From NCBI RefSeq assembly GCF_022012435.1, contig NZ_JAKLUA010000003.1, positions 434,001-498,000 on the forward strand: 64,000 nt of DNA, given 5' to 3'. Positions 45,486 to 53,038 of this stretch are shown here, one piece after another. The DNA is from Bradyrhizobium zhengyangense. Its GTDB lineage: Bacteria > Pseudomonadota > Alphaproteobacteria > Rhizobiales > Xanthobacteraceae. The notes beneath the pieces are model-generated. The model did not search any database. It was given only the letters and a program-made list of their open reading frames with translations, and was not told where the DNA came from. The first letter of the stretch is position 1. Each line of letters opens with the position of its first letter. The position numbers and the translations under genes were made by a program.

Positions 45486-45680
45486 ATGGACATGATGGCG
45501 ATGGTCAGCACCATGCTGGCCTCTCAGCAGGGCGCGCTGCAGTCGAATATCGCGGCGACGCTGACGAAGCAGAACATGGACATGGAGAAATCCACCGTCC
45601 TGACGCTGCTGGGTGCCGGTCAGCCATCCCTTGCCAATGTCGGCCCCGGCGTCGGCGGCAACCTCAACGTCAGCGCCTAA
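45486..45680 (+). CDS. YjfB-like small protein
   Basis: A 64-residue protein without signal or membrane segment: an N-terminal helix (MDMMAMVSTMLASQQGALQSNI), a second helix (KQNMDMEKSTVLTLL) and a Gly-rich tail ending NLNVSA. The layout is that of the YjfB 'putative motility protein' family, in which the tail ends in a short hydrophobic strand. Function unknown. Its stop region overlaps the tlpA stop by four bases from the other strand. Confidence 0.6.
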   Translation: MDMMAMVSTMLASQQGALQSNIAATLTKQNMDMEKSTVLTLLGAGQPSLANVGPGVGGNLNVSA

Positions 45681-46342
45681 AGCGACGCGGCAGCCGGACC
45701 TAACGCGGCCCGAAGCAGCTTGAGCGCGTCGTCGCTCGCCCATTCCGCCGGACCCGCGATCGTCGCGATCTCGCAGCCTTGCGGATCGACCAGCACCGAG
45801 GTCGGCATGCCCAAGGCCCGGCCTATCGCCTTAAGATCTTGGAAAACCTTGGCTTTCTGGTCGGTGAAATAGCCGAGCCTGGTCAGATTGGCGTCTTTCA
45901 GGAAATTCTTCGGCTTCTCGGGGTCGCGGGTGTCGATATTGATCGCCACCACCTCAAAGTCAGGGCCCGACAGCTTGGCCTGGAGCTGGTCCAGTGCTGG
46001 CATCTCTTTCCGGCAGGGCACGCACCAGGTAGCCCAGAGGTTCACCAGCAGGGTCTTGCCGCGGAAATCCGATAGCTTCCTCGGCTTGCCGTCGGCGTCC
46101 TCGAAGGTGAGGTCCGGCAGCTTCAGGGGGGCGCTCGCCATGGTCAGCGCGGCCACCTCGCCATGGGCGAGCGGGGCGATCTTCTGGGCTGTGGCGACAG
46201 CGGCCCTGCAGGCCGGATCGCCTGACGGAGCCCGGTTCAGGCCGAGCCCATACAGCGCGGCGAAGCCGGCAAGCCCACCGACCACCACGGTGGCGATGAC
46301 GATGGGGATCCGGCGCGTGGCGGAGGGCTTCTGGTCGAGCAT
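45677..46342 (-). CDS. tlpA: thiol:disulfide interchange protein TlpA
   Basis: The 221-residue protein (ATG 46342; an alternative ATG lies at 46354) has an N-terminal membrane anchor ([22 protein letters not shown]) and a periplasmic thioredoxin fold with active site WCVPC in [17 protein letters not shown]. It closely resembles TlpA described from Bradyrhizobium japonicum, a membrane-bound reductant needed for maturation of the copper centre of cytochrome aa3 oxidase. An extra Cys pair (PACRAA near residue 45 and PQGCEIA near 195) is also present. It is divergent from argH. Confidence 0.92.
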   Translation of the reverse strand: MLDQKPSATRRIPIVIATVVVGGLAGFAALYGLGLNRAPSGDPACRAAVATAQKIAPLAHGEVAALTMASAPLKLPDLTFEDADGKPRKLSDFRGKTLLVNLWATWCVPCRKEMPALDQLQAKLSGPDFEVVAINIDTRDPEKPKNFLKDANLTRLGYFTDQKAKVFQDLKAIGRALGMPTSVLVDPQGCEIATIAGPAEWASDDALKLLRAALGPAAASL

Positions 46343-46443
46343 ATCGTTTGTCATCCGGTCGCAGATATGGCTATCAGGGGCCTCTTAATACGGCTGGCCT
46401 CGGCCAGCAAACATGCGGCAAAGCAAGGCGTGAGCAGGGGATC

Positions 46444-47841
46444 ATGAGCAACAAGATGTGGGGCGGCCGGTTCTCGGAGCGTCCCGATGAGATCATGGAA
46501 GAGATCAACGTCTCCATCGACGTCGATCGTCACCTCTACGCCCAGGACATTGCCGCGTCCAAGGCCCACGCCGCGATGTTGGCCGCGAACGGCATCATCA
46601 CGGCCTCTGATGCGAAAAATATCGGCAAGGGTCTAGACACGATTTTGTCAGAGATCGGCAAAGGCGGCTTCGAGTTCAAGCGCGCGCTCGAGGACATTCA
46701 TATGAATGTCGAGAGCCGTCTGTCGGAGCTGATCGGGCCCGCCGCCGGCCGACTGCACACCGCGCGCTCCCGCAACGACCAGGTCGCGACCGACTTCCGT
46801 CTCTATGTCCGCGACATCGTCGACGAGACCGATGCGGCGCTTGCCGCGTTCCAGCAGGCGCTGGTGGAGCGCGCGCTGGAGCACGCCGGAACCGTGATGC
46901 CCGGCTTCACCCATCTGCAGACCGCGCAGCCCGTCACTTTCGGCCATCACCTGCTTGCTTATGTCGAGATGGCCGCGCGTGATCGCGGCCGTTTCCAGGA
47001 TGCGCGCAAGCGGCTCAATGAATCCCCGCTCGGTGCGGCGGCGCTCGCCGGCACTTCGTTCCCGATCGACCGGCACGCCACCGCAAAGGCGCTGGCCTTC
47101 GATCGTCCGATGGCGAACTCGCTCGACGCTGTCTCCGACCGCGACTTCGTGCTGGAGACCTTGTCGGCGGCCTCGATCTGCGCCGTGCACATGTCGCGCT
47201 TTGCCGAGGAAATCGTGATCTGGACTTCGCCGCTGGTCGGCATGATCCGCCTCAGCGACAAGTTCACCACCGGCTCCTCGATCATGCCGCAGAAGCGCAA
47301 CCCTGATGCCGCGGAACTCGTGCGGGCCAAGACCGGCCGCGTCATCGGGGCGCTCAACGGCCTCCTGATTGTGATGAAGGGCCTGCCGCTCGCCTATCAA
47401 AAGGACATGCAGGAGGACAAACAGGGCGCCATGGAAGGCTTTGCCGCGCTGTCGCTGGCGATCCGCGCCATGACCGGCATGGTCCGCGACCTCGTGCCTG
47501 ACGAGGCCAAGATGAGGCTTGCTGCAGGGGAGGGCTATGCCACGGCCACCGATCTCGCCGACTGGCTGGTGCGAACGCTGAAAATGCCGTTCCGCGAGGC
47601 CCATCACGTCACCGGCCGCATCGTCGCCAAGGCGGCCGAGGGCGGCGCGGCGCTGCATGAGCTGCCGCTGAAGGAGATGCAGGCGATCGAGCCCAGGATC
47701 ACCAAGGACGTGCTCGGCGTGCTCTCGGTCGAATCGTCGGTCAAGAGCCGCACCAGCTACGGTGGCACCGCGCCGAAGAACGTGACGGCGCAGGCCAAGG
47801 CCTGGGCCAAGCGGCTGGAAAAAGAGCGAAAATTGGGCTGA
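46444..47841 (+). CDS. argH: argininosuccinate lyase
   Basis: The 465-residue enzyme splits argininosuccinate into arginine and fumarate, the last step of arginine synthesis. Start ATG 46444 follows AGGGGA and gives the typical MWGGRF N-terminus. [12 protein letters not shown] is the fumarase/aspartase superfamily signature with the catalytic Ser; [10 protein letters not shown] and [20 protein letters not shown] carry further active-site residues. It is followed after ~90 bases by the lptM-like gene and then lysA. Confidence 0.96.
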   Translation: MSNKMWGGRFSERPDEIMEEINVSIDVDRHLYAQDIAASKAHAAMLAANGIITASDAKNIGKGLDTILSEIGKGGFEFKRALEDIHMNVESRLSELIGPAAGRLHTARSRNDQVATDFRLYVRDIVDETDAALAAFQQALVERALEHAGTVMPGFTHLQTAQPVTFGHHLLAYVEMAARDRGRFQDARKRLNESPLGAAALAGTSFPIDRHATAKALAFDRPMANSLDAVSDRDFVLETLSAASICAVHMSRFAEEIVIWTSPLVGMIRLSDKFTTGSSIMPQKRNPDAAELVRAKTGRVIGALNGLLIVMKGLPLAYQKDMQEDKQGAMEGFAALSLAIRAMTGMVRDLVPDEAKMRLAAGEGYATATDLADWLVRTLKMPFREAHHVTGRIVAKAAEGGAALHELPLKEMQAIEPRITKDVLGVLSVESSVKSRTSYGGTAPKNVTAQAKAWAKRLEKERKLG

Positions 47842-47934
47842 GGGCCGAAATTTCGCCGATCTTCCGTGGCCTTCCGGCACTCGCCAGCGGGGGCCAACCT
47901 CTGTATGGTGCGGCCGCATCGTGGGGATTTCGTC

Positions 47935-48225
47935 GTGACGTCAAAGTTTCGCCCGGCCGGCTCGGGGTGGGCCATCATTGTCCTTAGCCTGACGGCGCTT
48001 GCGCTCGCCGGCTGTGGCCGCAGAGGCCCGCTCGACCTGCCGCCCACCGCCTCCAGCGCGTCCACGGCCAACGTCGCCGCGCCTGGTGACACCGAGACCG
48101 AAGCCCAGAAGACGCCGAGCGTGTTCAATCCGACCTATGGCGCGGACGCGCCGCCGGTGGCGACCAAGGGCAGGAAGAAACCGTTTATCCTCGACCCGCT
48201 CCTGGACGAAAAGCCCAGCCGATAG
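47935..48225 (+). CDS. LptM-like (YifL) small lipoprotein
   Basis: From GTG 47935 the product has 96 residues with a hydrophobic helix and lipobox LALAGC, followed by GRRGPLDLPP, the motif of LptM, which helps disulfide-dependent assembly of the LptDE lipopolysaccharide translocon at the outer membrane. ATG 47905 is an alternative start. The position directly before lysA is conserved for lptM in many proteobacteria. Confidence 0.82.
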   Translation: MTSKFRPAGSGWAIIVLSLTALALAGCGRRGPLDLPPTASSASTANVAAPGDTETEAQKTPSVFNPTYGADAPPVATKGRKKPFILDPLLDEKPSR

Positions 48226-48248
48226 GCTGGGGCAACTGAGCCAACGCC

Positions 48249-49514
48249 ATGAACCATTTCGACTACCGCAACGGCGTGCTGCACGCCGAGGCCGTGAACC
48301 TGTCCGAGCTGGCCGCGACCGTCGGCACGCCGTTCTATTGCTATTCGACCGCGACGCTGGAGCGGCACTACCGCGTCTTCACTGAAGCCTTTGCTGGCGA
48401 GAAGGTGCTGGTCTGCTACGCCATGAAGGCGAACTCCAACCAGTCGGTGCTGCGCACGCTGGCCAAGCTTGGCGCCGGCGCCGACGTCGTCTCCGGCGGC
48501 GAGCTGAAGCGCGCGCTCGCGGCCGGTATCCCCGCCAACAAGATCGTGTTTTCCGGCGTCGGCAAGACGGAGACCGAGCTGCGCGCAGCGCTCGCCGCGG
48601 ACATCCTCTGCCTCAACGTTGAATCCGAGCCCGAGCTCGAATTGCTCTCGCGCCTCGCAACCGAGATGGGCAAGACCGCGCGCATCTCCGTGCGCGTCAA
48701 TCCCGATGTCGATGCCGGCACGCATGCCAAGATCTCGACCGGCAAGTCCGAGAACAAGTTCGGCATTCCGATCGTTCACGCCCGCGAGGTCTACGCGCGC
48801 GCCGCCAAGCTGCCCGGCATCGCGGTCGCGGGCACCGACGTGCATATCGGCAGCCAGATCACCGACCTTTCCAAGATGGAGACCGCGTTCCGCATTCTCT
48901 CCGAATTCGTGCAGACATTGCGCGCCGACGGCCACAATATCAGCCACGTCGATTTCGGCGGCGGGCTCGGCATTCCCTACTACATGGACCGCGAAGCGCC
49001 GCCGGCGCCCGATGCCTATGCCGCCATGGTCAAGCGCGTCAGCCACAATCTCGGCTGCACGCTGATGTTCGAGCCGGGCCGCATGATCGTCGGCAATGCC
49101 GGCATCCTCGTCGCCAAGGTGATCTATGTGAAGCACGGCGACGGCAAGAATTTCGTCATCATCGACGCCGCCATGAACGACCTCATCCGCCCGACGCTGT
49201 ACGAGGCGTATCACGACATCCTGCCGGTGATGCAGCCGGCCAAGGGCGCGGCGACCATCATGGCCGACGTCGTCGGTCCGGTCTGCGAGACCGGTGACTA
49301 TCTCGCGCTCGATCGCACGCTGCCGACGCCGAAGCCCGGCGACCTCATCGCCATCATGACCGCAGGCGCCTATGGCGCCGTGCAGGCGGGCACCTACAAC
49401 ACGCGGCCGCTGGTACCGGAGGTGCTGGTCAAGGGCGATCAATACGCGGTCGTGCGCCCGCGCATCGAGGTCGAGCAGCTGATTGCGATGGACACGCCAG
49501 CGCCGTGGCTGTGA
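48249..49514 (+). CDS. lysA: diaminopimelate decarboxylase
   Basis: The 421-residue PLP enzyme makes lysine from meso-diaminopimelate. The PLP Lys is in VCYAMKANSN, the glycine loop is VDFGGGLGIPY, EPGRMIVGNAG binds the phosphate, and the catalytic Cys from the dimer partner is in GPVCETGDYLA. It starts 23 bases after the lptM-like gene. Confidence 0.96.
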   Translation: MNHFDYRNGVLHAEAVNLSELAATVGTPFYCYSTATLERHYRVFTEAFAGEKVLVCYAMKANSNQSVLRTLAKLGAGADVVSGGELKRALAAGIPANKIVFSGVGKTETELRAALAADILCLNVESEPELELLSRLATEMGKTARISVRVNPDVDAGTHAKISTGKSENKFGIPIVHAREVYARAAKLPGIAVAGTDVHIGSQITDLSKMETAFRILSEFVQTLRADGHNISHVDFGGGLGIPYYMDREAPPAPDAYAAMVKRVSHNLGCTLMFEPGRMIVGNAGILVAKVIYVKHGDGKNFVIIDAAMNDLIRPTLYEAYHDILPVMQPAKGAATIMADVVGPVCETGDYLALDRTLPTPKPGDLIAIMTAGAYGAVQAGTYNTRPLVPEVLVKGDQYAVVRPRIEVEQLIAMDTPAPWL

Positions 49515-49520
49515 GGACGC

Positions 49521-49540
49521 CGGCGAGCTCAAGCTCGCCG
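49521..49540. terminator. hairpin between lysA and the tannase gene
   Basis: CGGCGAGC (49521-49528) pairs with GCTCGCCG (49533-49540) over TCAA, lying between the two convergent stop codons. It can serve both strands. Confidence 0.55.
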
Positions 49541-49554
49541 ACGTCGCGTATGCG

Positions 49555-51279
49555 TCACGGCCCGTATTTCGGAGCCGGCTTCTGATTGAAGTCGTTCTCG
49601 TCGGCGACACAGGTGAAGTTCGCAGCGTTGTTGGTGTCGCCGCTGCCGTTGTACTTCGCGACCTTCGGGAAGACGCAAAGCGGCCGGGTCATTTGCACCG
49701 TCGGCGGCGTATCGGCCACGTATTTCGTGGCGAGGATCGTATCCGGCGCCGTGCCACCCTCGACCCATTTGACCAGCGGCAACAGCGCATCGAACGAGTT
49801 GGGACCGGGGCCGCCGGAGCAGTGATACATGCCGGGCACCATGAACAGACGCGCATAGCTCTGCGTCCGCTGCAGCGCCGGATTGCCACCGAAAAAGCCG
49901 ACCGGCTGCGCCCCCTGACCCTCATTTCCGACCAGGGTCAGGAAGTAGTTGATGCTACTCTGTGACGGGATCAGGGGGTCGGCCCAGCCGTGGTACATCA
50001 AGAGCTTGCCGCCATGTGCACGGAAGTCGCCGAGATCGGTGCTGGTCGCGTTCAGTACCGCGGCGAGCTGATCGTCGACCTTGTCGATGTCGCGGTGGAA
50101 ATCGAAATTGGCAAAGTTGGTCGCGCTTCCCGGATAGCCGAAGCTCGGGCCGAACACCCAGTAGAACAGGCCGTCGAAGGCTGGCTCGGGCAGTTGCTCC
50201 TGGAACGCAAGGCCAAGCGCGAGGATGTCGTCGGTCTCGTTGCCGCGCTCGGAGCCAGGATTGACGAGCTGTCCGTTCACCGGATCGATCGTGCCGGCGT
50301 AATAGCGCTGCATAGTCGTGACCTGATCCGAGGTCAGGCAGGCCGGCGGCGCGTTGCCGCCCGTGCAGAGCAGGACCTTCGGATCGAAGTGACAATCGCG
50401 CGGATCGGTCAGGAACTGATCGGTCTTGGCGCCGCCGTCCTGCCCGACGCATTGCTTCAGCACGGCCTGGTTGACCAGCGTCATCTGGCCGGGCTGGATG
50501 AGCCGGCCGGGGCTCGCATGCGCGTTCTGCCAGCCATAGAGGCCTGCCATGTGCAGATGCGTGCGATTGAAGGCGGGAGCGCCGGCAAGGATGCCGTCAT
50601 AATCGTTGGGGAAGCGCTGCGCCTCCATCAAGGCGTTCTGGCCGCCGGTGGAGCAGCCGGCGAAATAAGCCCGCTGCGATCGATGGCCGTAGAACGCGCT
50701 GGCGATCTCCTTGCCGCGCTCGGTCATTAAATGGATCGCACGGTAGCCGAAATCCTTGATCCGCTCGGGATGCCCGAACAGACCCGTCGACGGCACCGCT
50801 GGATCGCCGAACTCCGTGGCAAGCTGGTTGCCCATGTTGCCGGCCGAGCCGCAGAACAGCGGATTGCAACCTGACGATCCCGTGCCGAGATCGCTGTTGG
50901 TCGATGCAAATCCGGCCTGGATGCCGATGGCGAGCTCGTTGTAGGTGATCACGCCCTGGAAACCGCCGCCGCCGGTGCCAAGGAACCTGCCGTTCCAATT
51001 GGTCTCGGGCAGCCAGACCTCGATCTTGATCGCGGAGTCCGAGCTGGGGATCAAGGTTGCGGTGACGCGGCAGAACGCGGGAAGGCCGGTGATCGGGCTC
51101 CCGCCCGGGGGGACAAAGGTGCCCGTCGCGTTGTCGTCAGCCGAATTGATCACCGTGTGCTGGAATTGTAGGGATCGAAGATTGGTGCACGCCGTCGCCA
51201 TGGCGGGCGAGGTGCCGAGTGCGACACAGGCAAACAGGGCCGTGGTCGCACCGACAAGTAAGTGTCGATGACGCTTCAT
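49555..51279 (-). CDS. secreted tannase/feruloyl esterase
   Basis: From ATG 51279 (GGGAGG upstream) the protein has 574 residues with a signal peptide to about residue 30 (PAMATA). The tannase-family triad is present in its cysteine-framed form: Cys209-Ser210 in AGCSTGGQ, Asp in HGWADPLIP and His-Cys in PGMYHCSGG. Such enzymes cleave ester-linked phenolics such as galloyl, feruloyl or chlorogenate esters, or terephthalate monoesters. Here it would release hydroxycinnamates outside the cytosol for the transporters and catabolic genes at the left of the window; the link is inference. It has about 20 bases of upstream extension to an ATG at 51330 that is not favoured. Confidence 0.85.
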   Translation of the reverse strand: MKRHRHLLVGATTALFACVALGTSPAMATACTNLRSLQFQHTVINSADDNATGTFVPPGGSPITGLPAFCRVTATLIPSSDSAIKIEVWLPETNWNGRFLGTGGGGFQGVITYNELAIGIQAGFASTNSDLGTGSSGCNPLFCGSAGNMGNQLATEFGDPAVPSTGLFGHPERIKDFGYRAIHLMTERGKEIASAFYGHRSQRAYFAGCSTGGQNALMEAQRFPNDYDGILAGAPAFNRTHLHMAGLYGWQNAHASPGRLIQPGQMTLVNQAVLKQCVGQDGGAKTDQFLTDPRDCHFDPKVLLCTGGNAPPACLTSDQVTTMQRYYAGTIDPVNGQLVNPGSERGNETDDILALGLAFQEQLPEPAFDGLFYWVFGPSFGYPGSATNFANFDFHRDIDKVDDQLAAVLNATSTDLGDFRAHGGKLLMYHGWADPLIPSQSSINYFLTLVGNEGQGAQPVGFFGGNPALQRTQSYARLFMVPGMYHCSGGPGPNSFDALLPLVKWVEGGTAPDTILATKYVADTPPTVQMTRPLCVFPKVAKYNGSGDTNNAANFTCVADENDFNQKPAPKYGP

Positions 51280-51418
51280 TCCGTCCTCCCTGATTTTTTG
51301 CAGGCTTCTAGTGAGGACAGGATAGCGCACAAAGATTGCAACTCAAGGATGAAGCATCGTGTCGCGAGTTGATCGACGCTCTCGCGTACCGGTTGCGGAG
51401 ATGCAGGCTGGGAGTGAG

Positions 51419-52327
51419 TTATTTCCCAGCCAGGCCGCCGGCCTTCCCACCGACCACCACGCCCGCCTTCTTCTCGATCGGCTTGATCGCCGCGGTGAAA
51501 TCGGACTCGGCACCTTCCGCTGATATCACGGTCTCCCAGAGGCGTCCGACCGCGTCCGCGACCTCCATCGACAGGCCCAGCTGCTTCATCTCCTCCAGCG
51601 CCAGCCGCACGTCCTTCACCATCAGCCCGGTCGCGAAGCCGAAGTCGAAGCTGCGCGGCAGCACCGAGCGCGGAAACTTGTCGCGGCTCGCAGTGTTCAT
51701 GCCTGAGCCCGCATTGATGACGTCGATCATCACGGCGGGATCGAGTCCGGCCTTCACGCCCATCACCACGGCTTCCGACGTCGCCACGATGGCGGTGGCC
51801 GAGAGGAAATTGTTGGCGAGCTTCATGGTCTGCGCCGCGCCCGGCTTCTCGCCGATGAAGAACACCTTTCCGATCACGTCGAGTGCCGGCCTGAGCAGCT
51901 CGAACTCAGCCTTTGGCCCCGACACCATCACCGCCAGCGTGCCCTTCTCGGCGCCGCCGACGCCGCCCGACACCGGGCAGTCGATCTGCACGATGTTGCG
52001 TTGTGCGAGCAGGCCGTGAATCTTCACAGCCATTTGCGAGCCGACCGTCGAGAGGTCGATGAAGCGTTTGGCACGGCTCCCTTCGATCACGCCGTTCGCG
52101 CCGGTGGCGACCTCGAGCGAAGCCTTGAGCGATGGCAGGCTCGCCATCACGGTCTCGACCTTGTCGGCGACATCCTTCGGCGACGTCGCAGCAGTCGCGC
52201 CGCGTGCGACAAGCTGGTCGACGGCTTCTCTGCGGGTGTCGAACACGACGAGCTTGTGCCCGGCCTCGATCAGCCGCCGCGCCATCGGGAAGCCCATGTT
52301 GCCGAGGCCGATGAATCCGATGTCCAT
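51419..52327 (-). CDS. NAD(P)-dependent beta-hydroxyacid dehydrogenase (3-hydroxyisobutyrate dehydrogenase family)
   Basis: The 302-residue protein has the Rossmann motif GFIGLGNMGFPMARRL at the N-terminus, DCPVSGGVGGAEKG as substrate loop, and the catalytic Lys in GAAQTMKLANNFL. Family members include 3-hydroxyisobutyrate, tartronate-semialdehyde and related dehydrogenases. ATG 52327 follows AAAGGAAACACC, the same leader as the neighbouring PcaC-like gene. The longer open frame to 52549 runs through a dispersed repeat and is not coding. Confidence 0.85.
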   Translation of the reverse strand: MDIGFIGLGNMGFPMARRLIEAGHKLVVFDTRREAVDQLVARGATAATSPKDVADKVETVMASLPSLKASLEVATGANGVIEGSRAKRFIDLSTVGSQMAVKIHGLLAQRNIVQIDCPVSGGVGGAEKGTLAVMVSGPKAEFELLRPALDVIGKVFFIGEKPGAAQTMKLANNFLSATAIVATSEAVVMGVKAGLDPAVMIDVINAGSGMNTASRDKFPRSVLPRSFDFGFATGLMVKDVRLALEEMKQLGLSMEVADAVGRLWETVISAEGAESDFTAAIKPIEKKAGVVVGGKAGGLAGK

Positions 52328-52380
52328 GGTGTTTCCTTTGTTTCTTTTCGTTGTTGTGAGAGTGCCCATTTCATCCTCGG

Positions 52381-52452
52381 TGTCGTCCCGGATCGGCGCT
52401 ACGCCCCAGACAACGCTACGCGTTGCCGAGGCTTCGCTTGTCCGGGACGACA
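52381..52452. repeat. dispersed inverted repeat (TGTCGTCCCGGA family)
   Basis: Perfect 12-bp arms TGTCGTCCCGGA (52381-52392) and TCCGGGACGACA (52441-52452), separated by 48 bases, fill the gap between the dehydrogenase and PcaC-like genes. The element is typical of Bradyrhizobium-like intergenic repeats. Confidence 0.7.
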
Positions 52453-52472
52453 GCGGAGATCGGCGTACCCCC

Positions 52473-52856
52473 TCACGCCTTCCCATCGATCTCCGCGAAC
52501 ACCTCGCGCGCGATGCGGAAGCTGTCGACGGCGGCCGGCATGCCGCCATAGATCGCGACCTGCATCAGGATCTCGCGGATCTCGTCGCGGGTGACGCCGT
52601 TGGTGAGCGCGCCTTTCAAGTGCGCGCGGAATTCGTGCTGGCGGTTGAGAATCGCGATCATCGCGATGTTGAGCATGCTGCGGGTCTTGCGCGGCAGCTC
52701 CTCGCGGCCCCACACCGTGCCCCAGCAATATTCGTTGAGCATCTCCTGGAACGGACGGTTGAAGTCGTCGACGTTCTTGAGCGCGTTGTTGACATAGGCC
52801 TCGCCCAGCACCGCTTTGCGGACTTCCAGGCCCTTGTCATGCATCTTCTTGTCCAT
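52473..52856 (-). CDS. 4-carboxymuconolactone decarboxylase-like protein
   Basis: The 127-residue protein resembles PcaC over its whole length: KGLEVRKAVLGEAYVN, FNRPFQEMLNEYCWGTVWGR, LPRKTRSMLNIAMIAILNR and the helix with NGVTRDEIREILMQVAIYGGMPAA. PcaC decarboxylates 4-carboxymuconolactone in the protocatechuate branch of the beta-ketoadipate pathway. No other pca gene is nearby, so it may be a paralogue acting on another substrate. ATG 52856 follows AAGGAAACACC. Confidence 0.78.
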   Translation of the reverse strand: MDKKMHDKGLEVRKAVLGEAYVNNALKNVDDFNRPFQEMLNEYCWGTVWGREELPRKTRSMLNIAMIAILNRQHEFRAHLKGALTNGVTRDEIREILMQVAIYGGMPAAVDSFRIAREVFAEIDGKA

Positions 52857-53038
52857 GGTGTTTCCTTTATTCCCCTTGGGTATTCCTCTTGGGATGGCGC
52901 CGCGGAAATTACGGGGTTGCGCCGGGCCAGTCACGTCCTCGTGTTATGCGGGAAAAGGGGTGTCTCCCGTACAGGAACGGATGCCTCAGTGCTGCCGTTG
53001 TGGTACGCTCCACTCCGCCGGGTAACTTGGAGAGTTGA

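Noticed and set aside
46648..49610. Long antisense open frames opposite argH and lysA
   Set aside because: Third-position GC bias creates them; argH and lysA are unambiguous on the plus strand.
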